A stretch of 64,000 bases of DNA, from the NCBI RefSeq assembly GCF_900103665.1, contig NZ_FNGY01000011.1, positions 62,001 to 126,000 of the forward strand, given 5' to 3'. A model generated the notes under the pieces. That model was not told where the DNA came from. It worked only from the letters and a program-made list of their open reading frames with translations, and did no database searches. The number at the start of each line of letters is the position of its first letter. Within the stretch, counting starts at the first letter, position 1. Shown piece by piece: positions 7,748 to 15,711 of the stretch. The position numbers and the translations under genes were made by a program. This stretch comes from Pedobacter steynii (GTDB lineage: Bacteria > Bacteroidota > Bacteroidia > Sphingobacteriales > Sphingobacteriaceae).

Positions 7748-10216
7748 TTATAAACTGTTTATTCCGTTACGGATGTCAGCTGCAAGTGCGGCGACTCCTT
7801 TATGGATGTCACCGTACTTAGCAGCGTACTCCTCAACCTTCATCTTCTCGCTTTCTTCTGTTGTGTAGATTAAATATTCCTCAAGGCATAGCTCGTTGCG
7901 GTAAACATTCATTTGCTGACCGCCCTGGTCCACAAAGATTTCCCTATATGGATTACCTTCTTCATTGGCCTTGTTGAGCGATAGTAAAAGGGTTTTCGCC
8001 TTATCCGATAAGCCCAAAGCTTCCTGTAGCTTATCAAACTTGTTCATAAACTTGCGCATGTCCAGGAACAGCTTGGTATCGGACAGGTTAATGACCGTTT
8101 CCTTGATGATTGGTGATGAGATCAGGTCGTCTACTTCCTGAGTAATCAAAGCGGCTATCCCATTGAATTTCCTTACAGTTTTGTAGAGGTACTTGATGAA
8201 ATTTGCCATGCCGGATTTTGCAATGGCAATCCATGCTTCGTCTATCGCCAAAATCTTTCGCTTGCCTTTCAGCTTCCGCATTTTGGAAATGAACATTTCC
8301 ATGATGATGATCGTCACAACCGGAAAAAGGATCTCGTGCGATTTGATGTTGTCCAGTTCAAACACAATGAACCGTTCATTGAGCAGGTCAAGGTTCTCGG
8401 TGGCATTCAGCAAATAATCAAATTCGCCACCCTTATAATAAGGGTTCAAAACGTACATAAAGTTCGACAGATCAAAATCCTTTTCCTTTACGTCCCCGTT
8501 CTTCAGTACCACCAGGTACTTTTCCATTAGGAAATCATAAAAGGAATTAAAGCATGGAAAAACATCAGGATTTTCGCTGAGATGTACATAATATAGGGTA
8601 ATAGCACCGGAGATCGCCACATATTCACTGCGGTTATAATCTTCAGGGTCTTTCTTCCATAAGGCAATGAGCAGGGTTTTCAGACTTTCCTTTTTCTCTA
8701 CGTCCAGTTTGTCTCCCGCACCGATATAAAAAGGATTAAAGCGGATCGGGTTTTCCTCTGTATAAGTAAAATAATAGCCATTGACTGCCTGGCATAGCCC
8801 CTTGTAACTGCCACCAATGTCAATGGTCACGCAGTGCGCACCCCCATCATAGAGGCTACGGAGCAGGTGGTTCATAGCCAGACTTTTACCTGCACCGCTA
8901 CTGCCGCAGCAAAATAAATTACGATTGGTAATCAGTCCTGATCTCATCGGGGCATTGAACAGGTCAAGGTAAACCGGCCTGCCATATAAACGATCCCCCA
9001 GACGGACACCGGATTCATCAGACCTCTGGCCGCCTTCCATATTCAGGAAGCAAGCCGCCTGCTCCACAAAAGTGTCGAAGGTATCATTCATCGGAAAATC
9101 AGCCGCATTGCCAGGCATTCCGGCAAACCAGATTTGCGGTGCCCCATCGGTTTCTTCTTTGACCACCGCATCCATGACCGCCATTGCAGAGCCGACTTTA
9201 TTCTTCAGTTCTGCCAATTCCGAAACATTGTCCGTCCAGGCCAACACATTAAAATGCGCCTTCACCGGAAGCTTTTGTGTGGCAACGGCCTCATTTAAGA
9301 AGTCATTGCAGGCATCCCTGCCAATGGCATTTTCACGGGAATAGGCTGATAAGGATTGCAGACGCAGTTTCTTGGCCTCCAGTTGTTTGATCGTCTTCTG
9401 TGCATCACCAATAAACACAAACTGGTTGTACACGTGGTTACAGTCCAGCAGTTGACCTAACGGGGTGGCAAAACCGATGCTGTATCTGGTTTTATCCGTT
9501 GAATACTTATCATAGTTGATCCTTGAACCGCATATGGCAGGCAGGTCAACTGCATCCGATAAAGTGTACAGCTGACAATACTGGTCACCAACCCGGATTT
9601 CATCCTTAATATGGATGTCCCTGATGACAGATTGCTGGTTACGGTTTAAAAGGAAACAGTATTTTTCGATGACTCCTGGTTTATTGGCTGTTCCAGCAAG
9701 TTCATCATCATTCAGTCTGCGCAAACCTATGGCACCGCTGTCTGAAAGAATGCGTTCAAATTGTCCGCAGGCCGAATAGAAACTGGCAAATACCCTGTTG
9801 TCTTGCTCCATTACCGGGGCAATGGATTTACGTAGAATGTTAGCATAACCAGATGAGGACAATTTCCTGCTATTAGGCTTTTGCGTCAGGAAGATAAAAC
9901 ACTGGTGGTCTAAATAGGCTCTGCCTCTAAAGAACTGCCCAGCTGCATTAGACAACATATTGTCTGTGGCAACAATTGGCTTAAACTTCGATTTAAGGAA
10001 CCAATCTGCTTTATGAAACACGGTTCCCTGGTTCAATACCCGCAGGGCTTTGACAAATGCCTGATGTCCAGTCTCGAAATCAGCGATGGATTGCGTACCA
10101 ATCACTGGTAAAGTTACCTCGTAGGCTATGGTGACATCACCAAACATGGAGATCATGGCACCGGATTCTACTTTCCAGATGGGCAGGATTTTTTCAATCT
10201 CGATCATACAGCTCAT
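7748..10216 (-). CDS. traG: Conjugation ATPase TraG (VirB4-like)
   Basis: An 822-aa cytoplasmic ATPase that powers type IV secretion and pilus assembly. The N-terminal 400 residues form the VirB4-type domain. The P-loop GSSGAGKS is at about residues 438-445, and Walker B is KRKILAIDEAW at about residue 655. Length and the sequence LFNAPMRSGLITNRNLFCCG just before the P-loop are typical of Bacteroidota TraG. The start codon overlaps the end of traF by 4 bp, implying translational coupling. No damage is visible, so this core transfer gene looks functional. Confidence 0.93.
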   Translation of the reverse strand: MSCMIEIEKILPIWKVESGAMISMFGDVTIAYEVTLPVIGTQSIADFETGHQAFVKALRVLNQGTVFHKADWFLKSKFKPIVATDNMLSNAAGQFFRGRAYLDHQCFIFLTQKPNSRKLSSSGYANILRKSIAPVMEQDNRVFASFYSACGQFERILSDSGAIGLRRLNDDELAGTANKPGVIEKYCFLLNRNQQSVIRDIHIKDEIRVGDQYCQLYTLSDAVDLPAICGSRINYDKYSTDKTRYSIGFATPLGQLLDCNHVYNQFVFIGDAQKTIKQLEAKKLRLQSLSAYSRENAIGRDACNDFLNEAVATQKLPVKAHFNVLAWTDNVSELAELKNKVGSAMAVMDAVVKEETDGAPQIWFAGMPGNAADFPMNDTFDTFVEQAACFLNMEGGQRSDESGVRLGDRLYGRPVYLDLFNAPMRSGLITNRNLFCCGSSGAGKSLAMNHLLRSLYDGGAHCVTIDIGGSYKGLCQAVNGYYFTYTEENPIRFNPFYIGAGDKLDVEKKESLKTLLIALWKKDPEDYNRSEYVAISGAITLYYVHLSENPDVFPCFNSFYDFLMEKYLVVLKNGDVKEKDFDLSNFMYVLNPYYKGGEFDYLLNATENLDLLNERFIVFELDNIKSHEILFPVVTIIIMEMFISKMRKLKGKRKILAIDEAWIAIAKSGMANFIKYLYKTVRKFNGIAALITQEVDDLISSPIIKETVINLSDTKLFLDMRKFMNKFDKLQEALGLSDKAKTLLLSLNKANEEGNPYREIFVDQGGQQMNVYRNELCLEEYLIYTTEESEKMKVEEYAAKYGDIHKGVAALAADIRNGINSL

Positions 10217-10545
10217 ACGCTTTTCCTCCCTGACTTCAGTCCGGTAAATACCCGCCTTGATCTGAACTTGAGATAAGTAGGCAAGCCACGCTTTGCCATA
10301 AATTTGCTTAAGCCATGTACGCCAAAACGCTTAGAAAGCCGGGTTACTGCAAAGAACAGCCCGCCACCTAAACCCAATATCAGGGGTAAAACAATGACCA
10401 GTGCTACACCCAAAATGTATAATAAGGCAAAGGAGATCAACAACACGACCAACCCAGCGGCTAAATACGCGATATACTGACCATACAAGCCCCTAAACTC
10501 TATGGGTTTATTGATGCTTTTATTGATTTGATATATTGAACTCAT
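10213..10545 (-). CDS. traF: Conjugative transposon protein TraF (VirB3-like, DUF4133)
   Basis: A 110-aa protein starting MSSIYQINKSINKPIEFRG, which is the usual start of the DUF4133/TraF family. Two adjacent membrane helices (about residues 22-45 and 48-68) are followed by a basic cytoplasmic tail (KFRSRRVFTGLKSGRK). The reading frame is open to ATGs at 10566 and 10569, but these lie inside a stable hairpin and add only eight residues, so 10545 is preferred. VirB3-type proteins work with the VirB4 ATPase, encoded next and overlapping by 4 bp. Confidence 0.85.
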   Translation of the reverse strand: MSSIYQINKSINKPIEFRGLYGQYIAYLAAGLVVLLISFALLYILGVALVIVLPLILGLGGGLFFAVTRLSKRFGVHGLSKFMAKRGLPTYLKFRSRRVFTGLKSGRKSV

Positions 10546-10564
10546 AGTTTTTTGTTGTTTTAAC

Positions 10565-10625
10565 ATCATAGGCGGACGAAACGCTTACGCCATCTTATTC
10601 CAAGCTGCGCTCCGTCCGCTATGAT
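10565..10625 (-). promoter_or_regulatory. Intercistronic hairpin between traE and traF
   Basis: Bases 10565-10571 and 10573-10578 pair perfectly with 10619-10625 and 10613-10618, giving a 13-bp stem with one bulged base and a 34-nt loop. The hairpin covers the two upstream in-frame ATGs of traF and is not followed by a T-run on the minus strand, so it is not a terminator. Likely roles are mRNA processing or stability, or translational control that keeps pilin (traE) output above traF output. That role is inference from position. Confidence 0.6.
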
Positions 10626-10637
10626 CATTTCTTAATC

Positions 10638-10991
10638 TTATACGCCAAAGAAGGATTTAAGGACAGTCGCCACGATCACCAGGAAAATGCAGGAACCAAA
10701 CCACGCTGCAGCCACCTTATTGGTGTCCGGCTCACCCGCATTCCACTTGTTAAATACCTTAACTGCACCAATCAAGCCCACTACTGCACCGATGGCATAA
10801 ACCAGATCGCAACCTGTATCGAAATAACCCGACACCTTATCTGCCGCAGCCCGGATTCCAGCTTCACCGTCTTGTGCCCTTGCCATCACGCTATTCAATA
10901 CACTGTACACGCAAAGTGTGATGGATAGCAGCCAGACTTTGCCCGATAATTTTTTCTTTAGCCCAAAAGGATTACTGATTTTTTTCTTCAT
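10638..10991 (-). CDS. traE: Conjugative transposon pilin-like protein TraE (DUF4134, VirB2-like)
   Basis: A 117-aa protein with a long basic n-region (KKKISNPFGLKKKLSGK), a membrane/signal segment (VWLLSITLCVYSVLNSVMARAQ, about residues 19-40) and two further hydrophobic helices (LVYAIGAVVGLIGAVKVF and FGSCIFLVIVATVLKSFF). The sequence KWNAGEPDTNKVAAAWFG is diagnostic of the DUF4134 family, the presumed VirB2-like pilin subunit of Bacteroidota. It sits at the head of the structural tra genes, 90 bp downstream of 11082-11594. Confidence 0.9.
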   Translation of the reverse strand: MKKKISNPFGLKKKLSGKVWLLSITLCVYSVLNSVMARAQDGEAGIRAAADKVSGYFDTGCDLVYAIGAVVGLIGAVKVFNKWNAGEPDTNKVAAAWFGSCIFLVIVATVLKSFFGV

Positions 10992-11081
10992 ATATCTTGT
11001 TTAAAAATTCCCTGTTCGGCGGAAAGATTTCTGCCATTACCTGTGGCAAGGAATTCAAAAAAGACTATTGGAAAATCGCCA

Positions 11082-11594
11082 CTACACCCAAAGGTTTTCC
11101 AGTTCTTCTGCTGAGAGATGAAAAGGCGCATGTTCACGGATGAAATCCTTTAATTCAGGTGCTAGCCCAGAGGAAGCGACTTTTGGATATTTGTTCCTGA
11201 TCATAGCGAACAGCGAAAAGAAATCCTCCTTGCTCCCATCTTCCTGTTCAAGAATAGCGCAAATGCTTTTAATCTCCTGCTGCACATCAGCCAGTTCTCC
11301 TAAGGGATCTAATTCAGAACTAGCCAATTCTCTAGGCAGGAAGCTGAAATCATCCGCTTCAACTATGCTTACCCCATGTTCCTGCACGGACGCACCGATC
11401 AGGTTATCCTCCAGAGTGTCTACCTTGTTCTGCCAACCATGCGGCAAAGGCTCCGAAGATTTACCTTTCTCACCGGACAGGAAGTTTGAAATCTCTGTCT
11501 TGTAGTACAGCAGTCCAACACCTACGTACCAGACTACACTCAAGATCAACGCAGCAATTAAGAACTGCTGCCATGTGAATGCTTCTAACATCAT
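11082..11594 (-). CDS. Single-pass membrane protein at the head of the tra operon
   Basis: A 170-aa protein (start at 11594, just before a second ATG at 11591). It has one N-terminal membrane helix (FLIAALILSVVWYVGVGLLYY, about residues 11-31) and an acidic cytoplasmic domain with LGELADVQQEIKSICAILEQ. No known family is recognised. It is the first gene of the leftward transfer operon; its start lies about 50 nt downstream of the -7 box of the shared ICE promoter at 11643-11684. A role in conjugation is inferred from context only. Confidence 0.6.
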   Translation of the reverse strand: MMLEAFTWQQFLIAALILSVVWYVGVGLLYYKTEISNFLSGEKGKSSEPLPHGWQNKVDTLEDNLIGASVQEHGVSIVEADDFSFLPRELASSELDPLGELADVQQEIKSICAILEQEDGSKEDFFSLFAMIRNKYPKVASSGLAPELKDFIREHAPFHLSAEELENLWV

Positions 11595-11642
11595 AATATT
11601 TTGATTTTTTTCCGCTGCAACATTGCCTCGGAATTTCAAAAA

Positions 11643-11684
11643 CAAAATTTCAAAAGTTGGAAATTAGTTGGTCTCTAGTAGTGA
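11643..11684 (-). promoter_or_regulatory. Shared ICE promoter/operator, copy 1 (transfer operon)
   Basis: On the minus strand a near-palindrome (TCACTACTAGAGA, 11684-11672) is followed by CCAA, exactly 17 nt, and a -7-like box AAATTTTG (11650-11643). Two other ICE promoters (20677-20718 and 22349-22390) keep the same palindrome, the same CCAA and the same 17-nt spacing. The palindrome falls over the expected -33 region, the usual place for an activator-dependent site. The first gene of the tra operon starts about 50 nt downstream. Confidence 0.65.
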
Positions 11685-11740
11685 TCAATAAATGTCAAAA
11701 AAACTCAAAAACAATCCTTAGACATAGATAAGGAGAGGAT

Positions 11741-12592
11741 TTATGAATCGTCATCGTCCATATAATCCAATAAAGCAACCCGGATCAGATCAATAAAATG
11801 AGTACGTGCAATCCTTTTTCTTCGTTTGATTTCCCGAAAGCGATTGGCCGGGATGCCAATCGTTACGCCAAAGCTGTCCTCCAGCCAACGAAATATATCT
11901 GCAAGTGAAGCTTTGTTATGGTTTATCTGTTTAGATAGGTAGAGTGCATATCCAAGTTCTACCAGATTAACTACTTCGCCTGTCCAATCAAATTTTTTAC
12001 TTGTGCCACCGATCATCGGCGTTATCGCCAGATCTTTTATATCCAGCTTTTTAAGTTGATCCAGAATAAAGTCCTGTAACAGTTCATAAGCAATGAATTT
12101 GGCAAAGAGATAATCACCACCAGTACAGAAATCAGGATCGAGCTCAGGTAAGTCCATGAGTAAGGGGGAAGAAATAAGAGTCTCCCTTAGAAATAAAGAA
12201 TCATCCAATTCAGTAAAGCCAGAACGATAATATCCATAATAAAAGGCATGTTGTTTAAAAAAACGGGAAACAAAGGCTAGTTCTTCCAATAAATATGTTC
12301 TAACCATTTCATCAGTACCTACAGGCTTCTGACTCATCAAAGTAAATAGGGCTACATGAAAGATTTTCTGAGCATAATATTCCGGCTTTTCAAACTTAAA
12401 GAAATAGATCTCCTCAAATTTATCTTTGAAAGCGACTGTGGTCACGGTCGTCCTGACTTCATCTAAGAAATCGTTAACCAGGTTAATAGATTGATTGAAC
12501 TTTTCTACTAGAGTAAGTTCCGGCTTGTTCAAAATTTCGGTCAGTTTAACGCGAAGCTTTCGAAAATCCTGCTTTGAGATGTTTTTACGCAT
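11741..12592 (-). CDS. rteC: RteC-family regulator of ICE excision
   Basis: A 283-aa protein. The segments EEIYFFKFEKPEYYAQKIFH, LLEELAFVSRFFKQHAFYY and ELDPDFCTGGDYLFAKFIAY are the conserved blocks of the RteC family (tetracycline-dependent regulator of excision of CTnDOT). The C-terminal part (about residues 225-275), with ADIFRWLEDSFGVTI and IKRRKRIART, is likely the DNA-binding winged-helix portion. In CTnDOT, RteC activates the excision operon by binding inverted repeats upstream of it. No rteA/rteB two-component genes or tetQ are present in the window, so the upstream signal must differ or lie outside. Confidence 0.85.
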   Translation of the reverse strand: MRKNISKQDFRKLRVKLTEILNKPELTLVEKFNQSINLVNDFLDEVRTTVTTVAFKDKFEEIYFFKFEKPEYYAQKIFHVALFTLMSQKPVGTDEMVRTYLLEELAFVSRFFKQHAFYYGYYRSGFTELDDSLFLRETLISSPLLMDLPELDPDFCTGGDYLFAKFIAYELLQDFILDQLKKLDIKDLAITPMIGGTSKKFDWTGEVVNLVELGYALYLSKQINHNKASLADIFRWLEDSFGVTIGIPANRFREIKRRKRIARTHFIDLIRVALLDYMDDDDS

Positions 12593-12812
12593 AGGGAGTG
12601 TTGTTTAAAGTAAACCTAAACTGCCTGTTGACTGGCAACAATTAATACACACGGTATAGGAATTCGTAAATATTTATCATAAGCAAATTGATTTTAGTTA
12701 AAGTCCAAAGTACAAACGCATCGATAAAAAAACGTAAGGGTAAACCCTGATTTTAGGATATAGGGATAAACCCCTAGCGACCAAAACCAAACTCATCCCC
12801 AAGTAACCCAAT

Positions 12813-12847
12813 AAAAAAACACGCCCAGAACTTAATCTGGAACGTGT
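12813..12847 (-). terminator. Intrinsic terminator of the 13830-12915 unit
   Basis: On the minus strand ACACG..CCAGA (12847-12836) pairs with TCTGG.CGTGT (12829-12819) around a 6-nt loop and is followed by seven Ts. It lies about 70 bp after the stop of the small gene at 12915, as expected for that transcript, and upstream of rteC. The rest of 12593-12914 is AT-rich and presumably holds the rteC promoter, but I could not pick a convincing -7/-33 pair. Confidence 0.75.
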
Positions 12848-12914
12848 CAATTATCCCCATAAATAATTATTGATGTTATTTCTACAAACGAATTTTAGAT
12901 AGCAAAGATTTGAT

Positions 12915-13193
12915 TCATTTCACACCTAGATTAGACGGTTCATTGAAAATCTCTCTAAGTGTTTTAAAGTTTAGATCGCGGTTTGCTAGTTTCCCCGCCT
13001 CAAGACCAAAGAGTTTTTCCATAGCTATAACCTTTTCGTAAGGAATGTCCTGTGGGTCATCAATCTCAATTCGTCTGTAATTGTGAAATGTATTAAAAGC
13101 TACCCCTAAAATTTTTGGAATCAACCTACTCGCTTTCTTGTAATCCGTTACATTCAAAGAATACAGATATTCATCAATTTTATATTTTTTCAT
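12915..13193 (-). CDS. Small putative DNA-binding protein
   Basis: A 92-aa protein. The middle part (KASRLIPKILGVAFNTFHNYRRI, about residues 19-41) reads like a Cro/HTH-type helix pair in which the second helix contacts DNA, followed by YEKVIAMEKLFGLEAGKLAN, a pattern common in small phage-type repressors of Bacteroidota. It lies 10 bp downstream of 13204-13830 and is followed by a terminator, so the two form a two-gene operon. It could be the regulator or antitoxin of that unit; this is inference from size and arrangement. Confidence 0.5.
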   Translation of the reverse strand: MKKYKIDEYLYSLNVTDYKKASRLIPKILGVAFNTFHNYRRIEIDDPQDIPYEKVIAMEKLFGLEAGKLANRDLNFKTLREIFNEPSNLGVK

Positions 13194-13203
13194 TTCTTCA
13201 TTC

Positions 13204-13830
13204 CTATTTTATGTCATTAATAAATGTTTTTAACGTTCTGACAGCTTTCTTTGATTCATCATTATCAGCTGTCTGATGTATGTGGTGAATTAAATAAATT
13301 ACCTCAATTAATTTTTCAGTATACTCCCGAAGGATTACCATTTCACTACCGTCCTCCATCACTTCATCTATAGTAGATAACCTGTAGGCATATTCAACGA
13401 ATTGACTAAAAATATGTCTCCATTCGTTAATATCTTGGTGAGCAAAAAAATCCCTAAAGAATATATTAGTATCTTTTAATTCATTTGGAGACAGGAGTCT
13501 GAAACAAGATGGCCTAATACTTTCAAAATGAGTTCCAAAGACAATTTTATCCAATCCGGACACTGGCTCATTCTGATGTAATGAGAAGGTTAGATCTTCT
13601 GAGAAAAAGATGTACCCTACCTCCAAAAATTTCAGCAACTGCCTATAGTTAAAAAAATAGTGGTCGCTATTACCGAATTTCTTTTTTGAACAAGCAGATT
13701 TTATCATATCTCCAACTTCTTCTCGAAATCCATTTAAATCGCACTCGCAGGTGCAAAATTCAACAATAAAGGCAACCGGATTATCTTTCTCCTCCTCTGA
13801 AAGATATGTGTAGTGAAGTTTATTTTCCAT
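13204..13830 (-). CDS. Hypothetical protein, first gene of a two-gene ICE operon
   Basis: A 208-aa soluble acidic protein with no family I recognise. Visible features are a FCTCECD cysteine cluster near residue 26, an aromatic-rich core, and a helical C-terminal third (LREYTEKLIEVIYLIHHIHQ) that could be a HEPN-like or four-helix fold; no clear Rx4-6H motif is present. It is preceded by an inverted repeat ending 3 bp before the start codon and, further up, by a strongly structured RNA leader. It is visibly AT-richer than the tra genes, as expected for exchangeable cargo. Confidence 0.5.
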   Translation of the reverse strand: MENKLHYTYLSEEEKDNPVAFIVEFCTCECDLNGFREEVGDMIKSACSKKKFGNSDHYFFNYRQLLKFLEVGYIFFSEDLTFSLHQNEPVSGLDKIVFGTHFESIRPSCFRLLSPNELKDTNIFFRDFFAHQDINEWRHIFSQFVEYAYRLSTIDEVMEDGSEMVILREYTEKLIEVIYLIHHIHQTADNDESKKAVRTLKTFINDIK

Positions 13831-13833
13831 ATA

Positions 13834-13859
13834 CTCATTATTAGCACTATCATAATGAG
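13834..13859. promoter_or_regulatory. Inverted repeat at the start of the 208-aa gene
   Basis: CTCATTAT (13834-13841) and ATAATGAG (13852-13859) form a perfect 8-bp inverted repeat with a 10-bp spacer, 3 bp upstream of the ATG at 13830. A direct repeat TTATTAGCA (13838-13846 and 13862-13870) overlaps it. It may be an operator, or a hairpin that blocks ribosome access. The partner protein could be the small HTH-like protein encoded downstream. Confidence 0.45.
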
Positions 13860-13888
13860 CCTTATTAGCATAGGATTACCAACAATAA

Positions 13889-14039
13889 CAATAGGGCTGG
13901 CTACACGCCTAGTCTAATGTTCACTGGCTCTGACAAAGCCAACCTAACCTTTCGATTAGGCACCCAACAAAAGACATAAGCGAGCACCAGCCCTATAGTA
14001 CAATATAGGGTTTGGCTGCTACACTTACACTCGTTGGGT
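13889..14039 (-). ncRNA. Structured RNA leader or small RNA (candidate)
   Basis: Read on the minus strand this 150-nt stretch contains: an outer pairing ACCCAAC (14039-14033) with GTTGGGT (13968-13962); a perfect hairpin CCCTATA/TATAGGG (14010-14004 with 13997-13991); a 7-bp hairpin closed by a GAAA tetraloop (13960-13943, CCTAATC/GGTTAGG); and a 5-bp hairpin TGGCT/AGCCA (13941-13925). TAGGGCTGG at 13995-13987 can instead pair with CCAGCCCTA at 13900-13892, nine bases perfectly, which excludes the CCCTATA hairpin. This looks like a folded, possibly switching RNA in the leader of the 13204-13830 gene. The rest of 13831-14293 is AT-rich with no further gene. Confidence 0.4.
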
Positions 14040-14293
14040 TCTAAACTGTCAGATTTATGAACGAGGCTCGATAAGCAGTTCCAATTTTTACATGAAGAAC
14101 TGCAAAAATATTATTTATTCTTAATTACTCTTAAAATTTATTTCAACGTTCCATAGCTTTTTAAATTATAATCAATACAAAAATCAGTAAACAATAAATA
14201 AATATAAACACAAATCAATTAAAATCAAATATTAAATCAATAAAAAATAAAGATCATACATTCTAATTTTAGATACTTTAAAATATTTAGAAA

Positions 14294-14674
14294 TTGAGAA
14301 AACACAGGGATTTAAAAGGACGAGGAAAAAGTTTGTATTCAGCTGTGACGATGAGCCAGTTTTCCAATAAAGAAGCTGCTTTGAGGGCAGGGTACAAAGA
14401 CAATACCTTCTATTCTCATGTAAAGCAAGAATACCTGGATTTTAGCATTCTAGCAAAATATGGTAGAGCAATCAATTATGATTTTTCTATGGAATACCCC
14501 GAAATGGATGATATATTTCCTACCATAGTTAACAAAAACGCGGATCACTACAAAGATTACGATTCTCTTCAAACAAAGTACATGACACTTTTGGAGAAGC
14601 ATAAAGACTTAATGGAAAAGTACACTGAAATCCAAGAACGAATTAATCTACTAGAGAGTAAGCTAAAAAAATAA
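14294..14674 (+). CDS. HTH regulator with C-terminal coiled coil
   Basis: A 126-aa protein from a TTG at 14294 (a stop codon lies just upstream in frame; the ATG at 14351 would remove 19 conserved-looking residues). The N-terminal half reads as a helix-turn-helix (FSNKEAALRAGYKDNTFYSH) followed by LDFSILAKYGRAINYDFSMEYPEM, a pattern I associate with small Bacteroidota DNA-binding proteins. The last 45 residues form a heptad-like coiled coil (LLEKHKDLMEKYTEIQERIN), probably for dimerisation. It is convergent with the broken LuxR-type gene. The DNA target is unknown. Confidence 0.5.
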   Translation: MRKHRDLKGRGKSLYSAVTMSQFSNKEAALRAGYKDNTFYSHVKQEYLDFSILAKYGRAINYDFSMEYPEMDDIFPTIVNKNADHYKDYDSLQTKYMTLLEKHKDLMEKYTEIQERINLLESKLKK

Positions 14675-14712
14675 TTTTTTTTATCATAGTTAAAAGACAA
14701 AACAATAGCGTT

Positions 14713-15669
14713 TCACAATTGTCGATCATTCCGACCGACAAAACCAAGCATACCTTGTAAATCTATTTTTTTATTTACTCCAGTCTTAGAAAAAATTTTC
14801 TGAACGTGTGAGTCTACGGTTTTTTCGGTAATGTAGAGCATCTCACCAATTTGTTTGTAAGTCATGCCACTACATAGTAATTCTGCAATTTCACATTCTC
14901 TTTTTGTCAACTTATAATTTTGGCAATTATGTTTAAAATCCTCTCTTTGTTTTTCGACAAGTTGATCTCGAACCATAAGACGTACTTTTTGTTTCCTCTC
15001 ATATTTTCCAGATCTCATTAAGAAAAGAATGGTTATAATGACAAATCCAATGTTGGTAAACAAAACTTCAATCCATTGGCTTATATTAAAATAGGCAAAT
15101 ACGGCCAAGCAAACCCATGGAAACACAGCAAAATAAACCAGAATCATTTCGGTTTTTTTTAATGGATATAAGGATGCTTGGTTATGTTTAATAGATTTCC
15201 GAATCTCGCGAAGGATCGACCATAAGATATAGAGCGAATAGATAAATGGAATAATGAGTCCGTAATTAATTGAAAAGTCAAGATCCTCTGTATAAGAATA
15301 GATGATAACAAAAAATACCACAAAAGGTAAGAGCACAAATAGCGGTACTCCATAAACCGCCATAAAACGCAAACTTCTCAGATTAAAGGATTTGTAAAAA
15401 TAAAATGGAAAATACGATGCCATTAGAAAACCTGAGCCGTAGGCAATGGTGTTCTGGATATGAACTGATATTAGCGTGATATTTTTATCGGGAAATAAGC
15501 CTCCAGTTAAATTATATACAATAAGTAGCAGAAGCAAAATCAGATACCATAGTCTGCCTTTATCCTCTGGCCATACATAATAAGATCAAATTTGTACGCC
15601 AAACATCATCAGTTCGATGATCAGAAAAATAAGAGTCAACAAGTGCATTTCGGAGCCGAAAACCAGCAT
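14713..15669 (-). pseudogene. Membrane-bound LuxR-type regulator interrupted by TGA
   Basis: The open part (14713-15537 from a TTG) encodes about six membrane helices and a C-terminal LuxR HTH (KLTKRECEIAELLCSGMTYK, with TEKTVDSHVQKIFSKTGVN). Upstream in the same frame the sequence stays protein-like: it starts at an ATG at 15669 (MLVFGSEMHLLTLIFLI), runs into one TGA at 15586-15588, and then continues SYYVWPEDKGRLWYLILLLL into the open part. A hydrophobic first helix, then a conserved PEDK.RLWYLI loop, is what the intact family shows. A single nonsense mutation therefore seems to have broken a gene of about 318 codons. Readthrough or a re-start at the TTG is possible. Confidence 0.65.
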
Positions 15670-15711
15670 AACGAGCAGTTAATTAGGAATGACATTTTGA
15701 TTAGTTAGCAA

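Noticed and set aside
13962..14039. Integron attC-like site (ACCCAAC ... GTTGGGT ends fit the RYYYAAC/GTTRRRY rule)
   Set aside because: No integron integrase, no second attC and no cassette structure nearby. The GNRA hairpin and alternative helices just beside it fit a folded RNA better.
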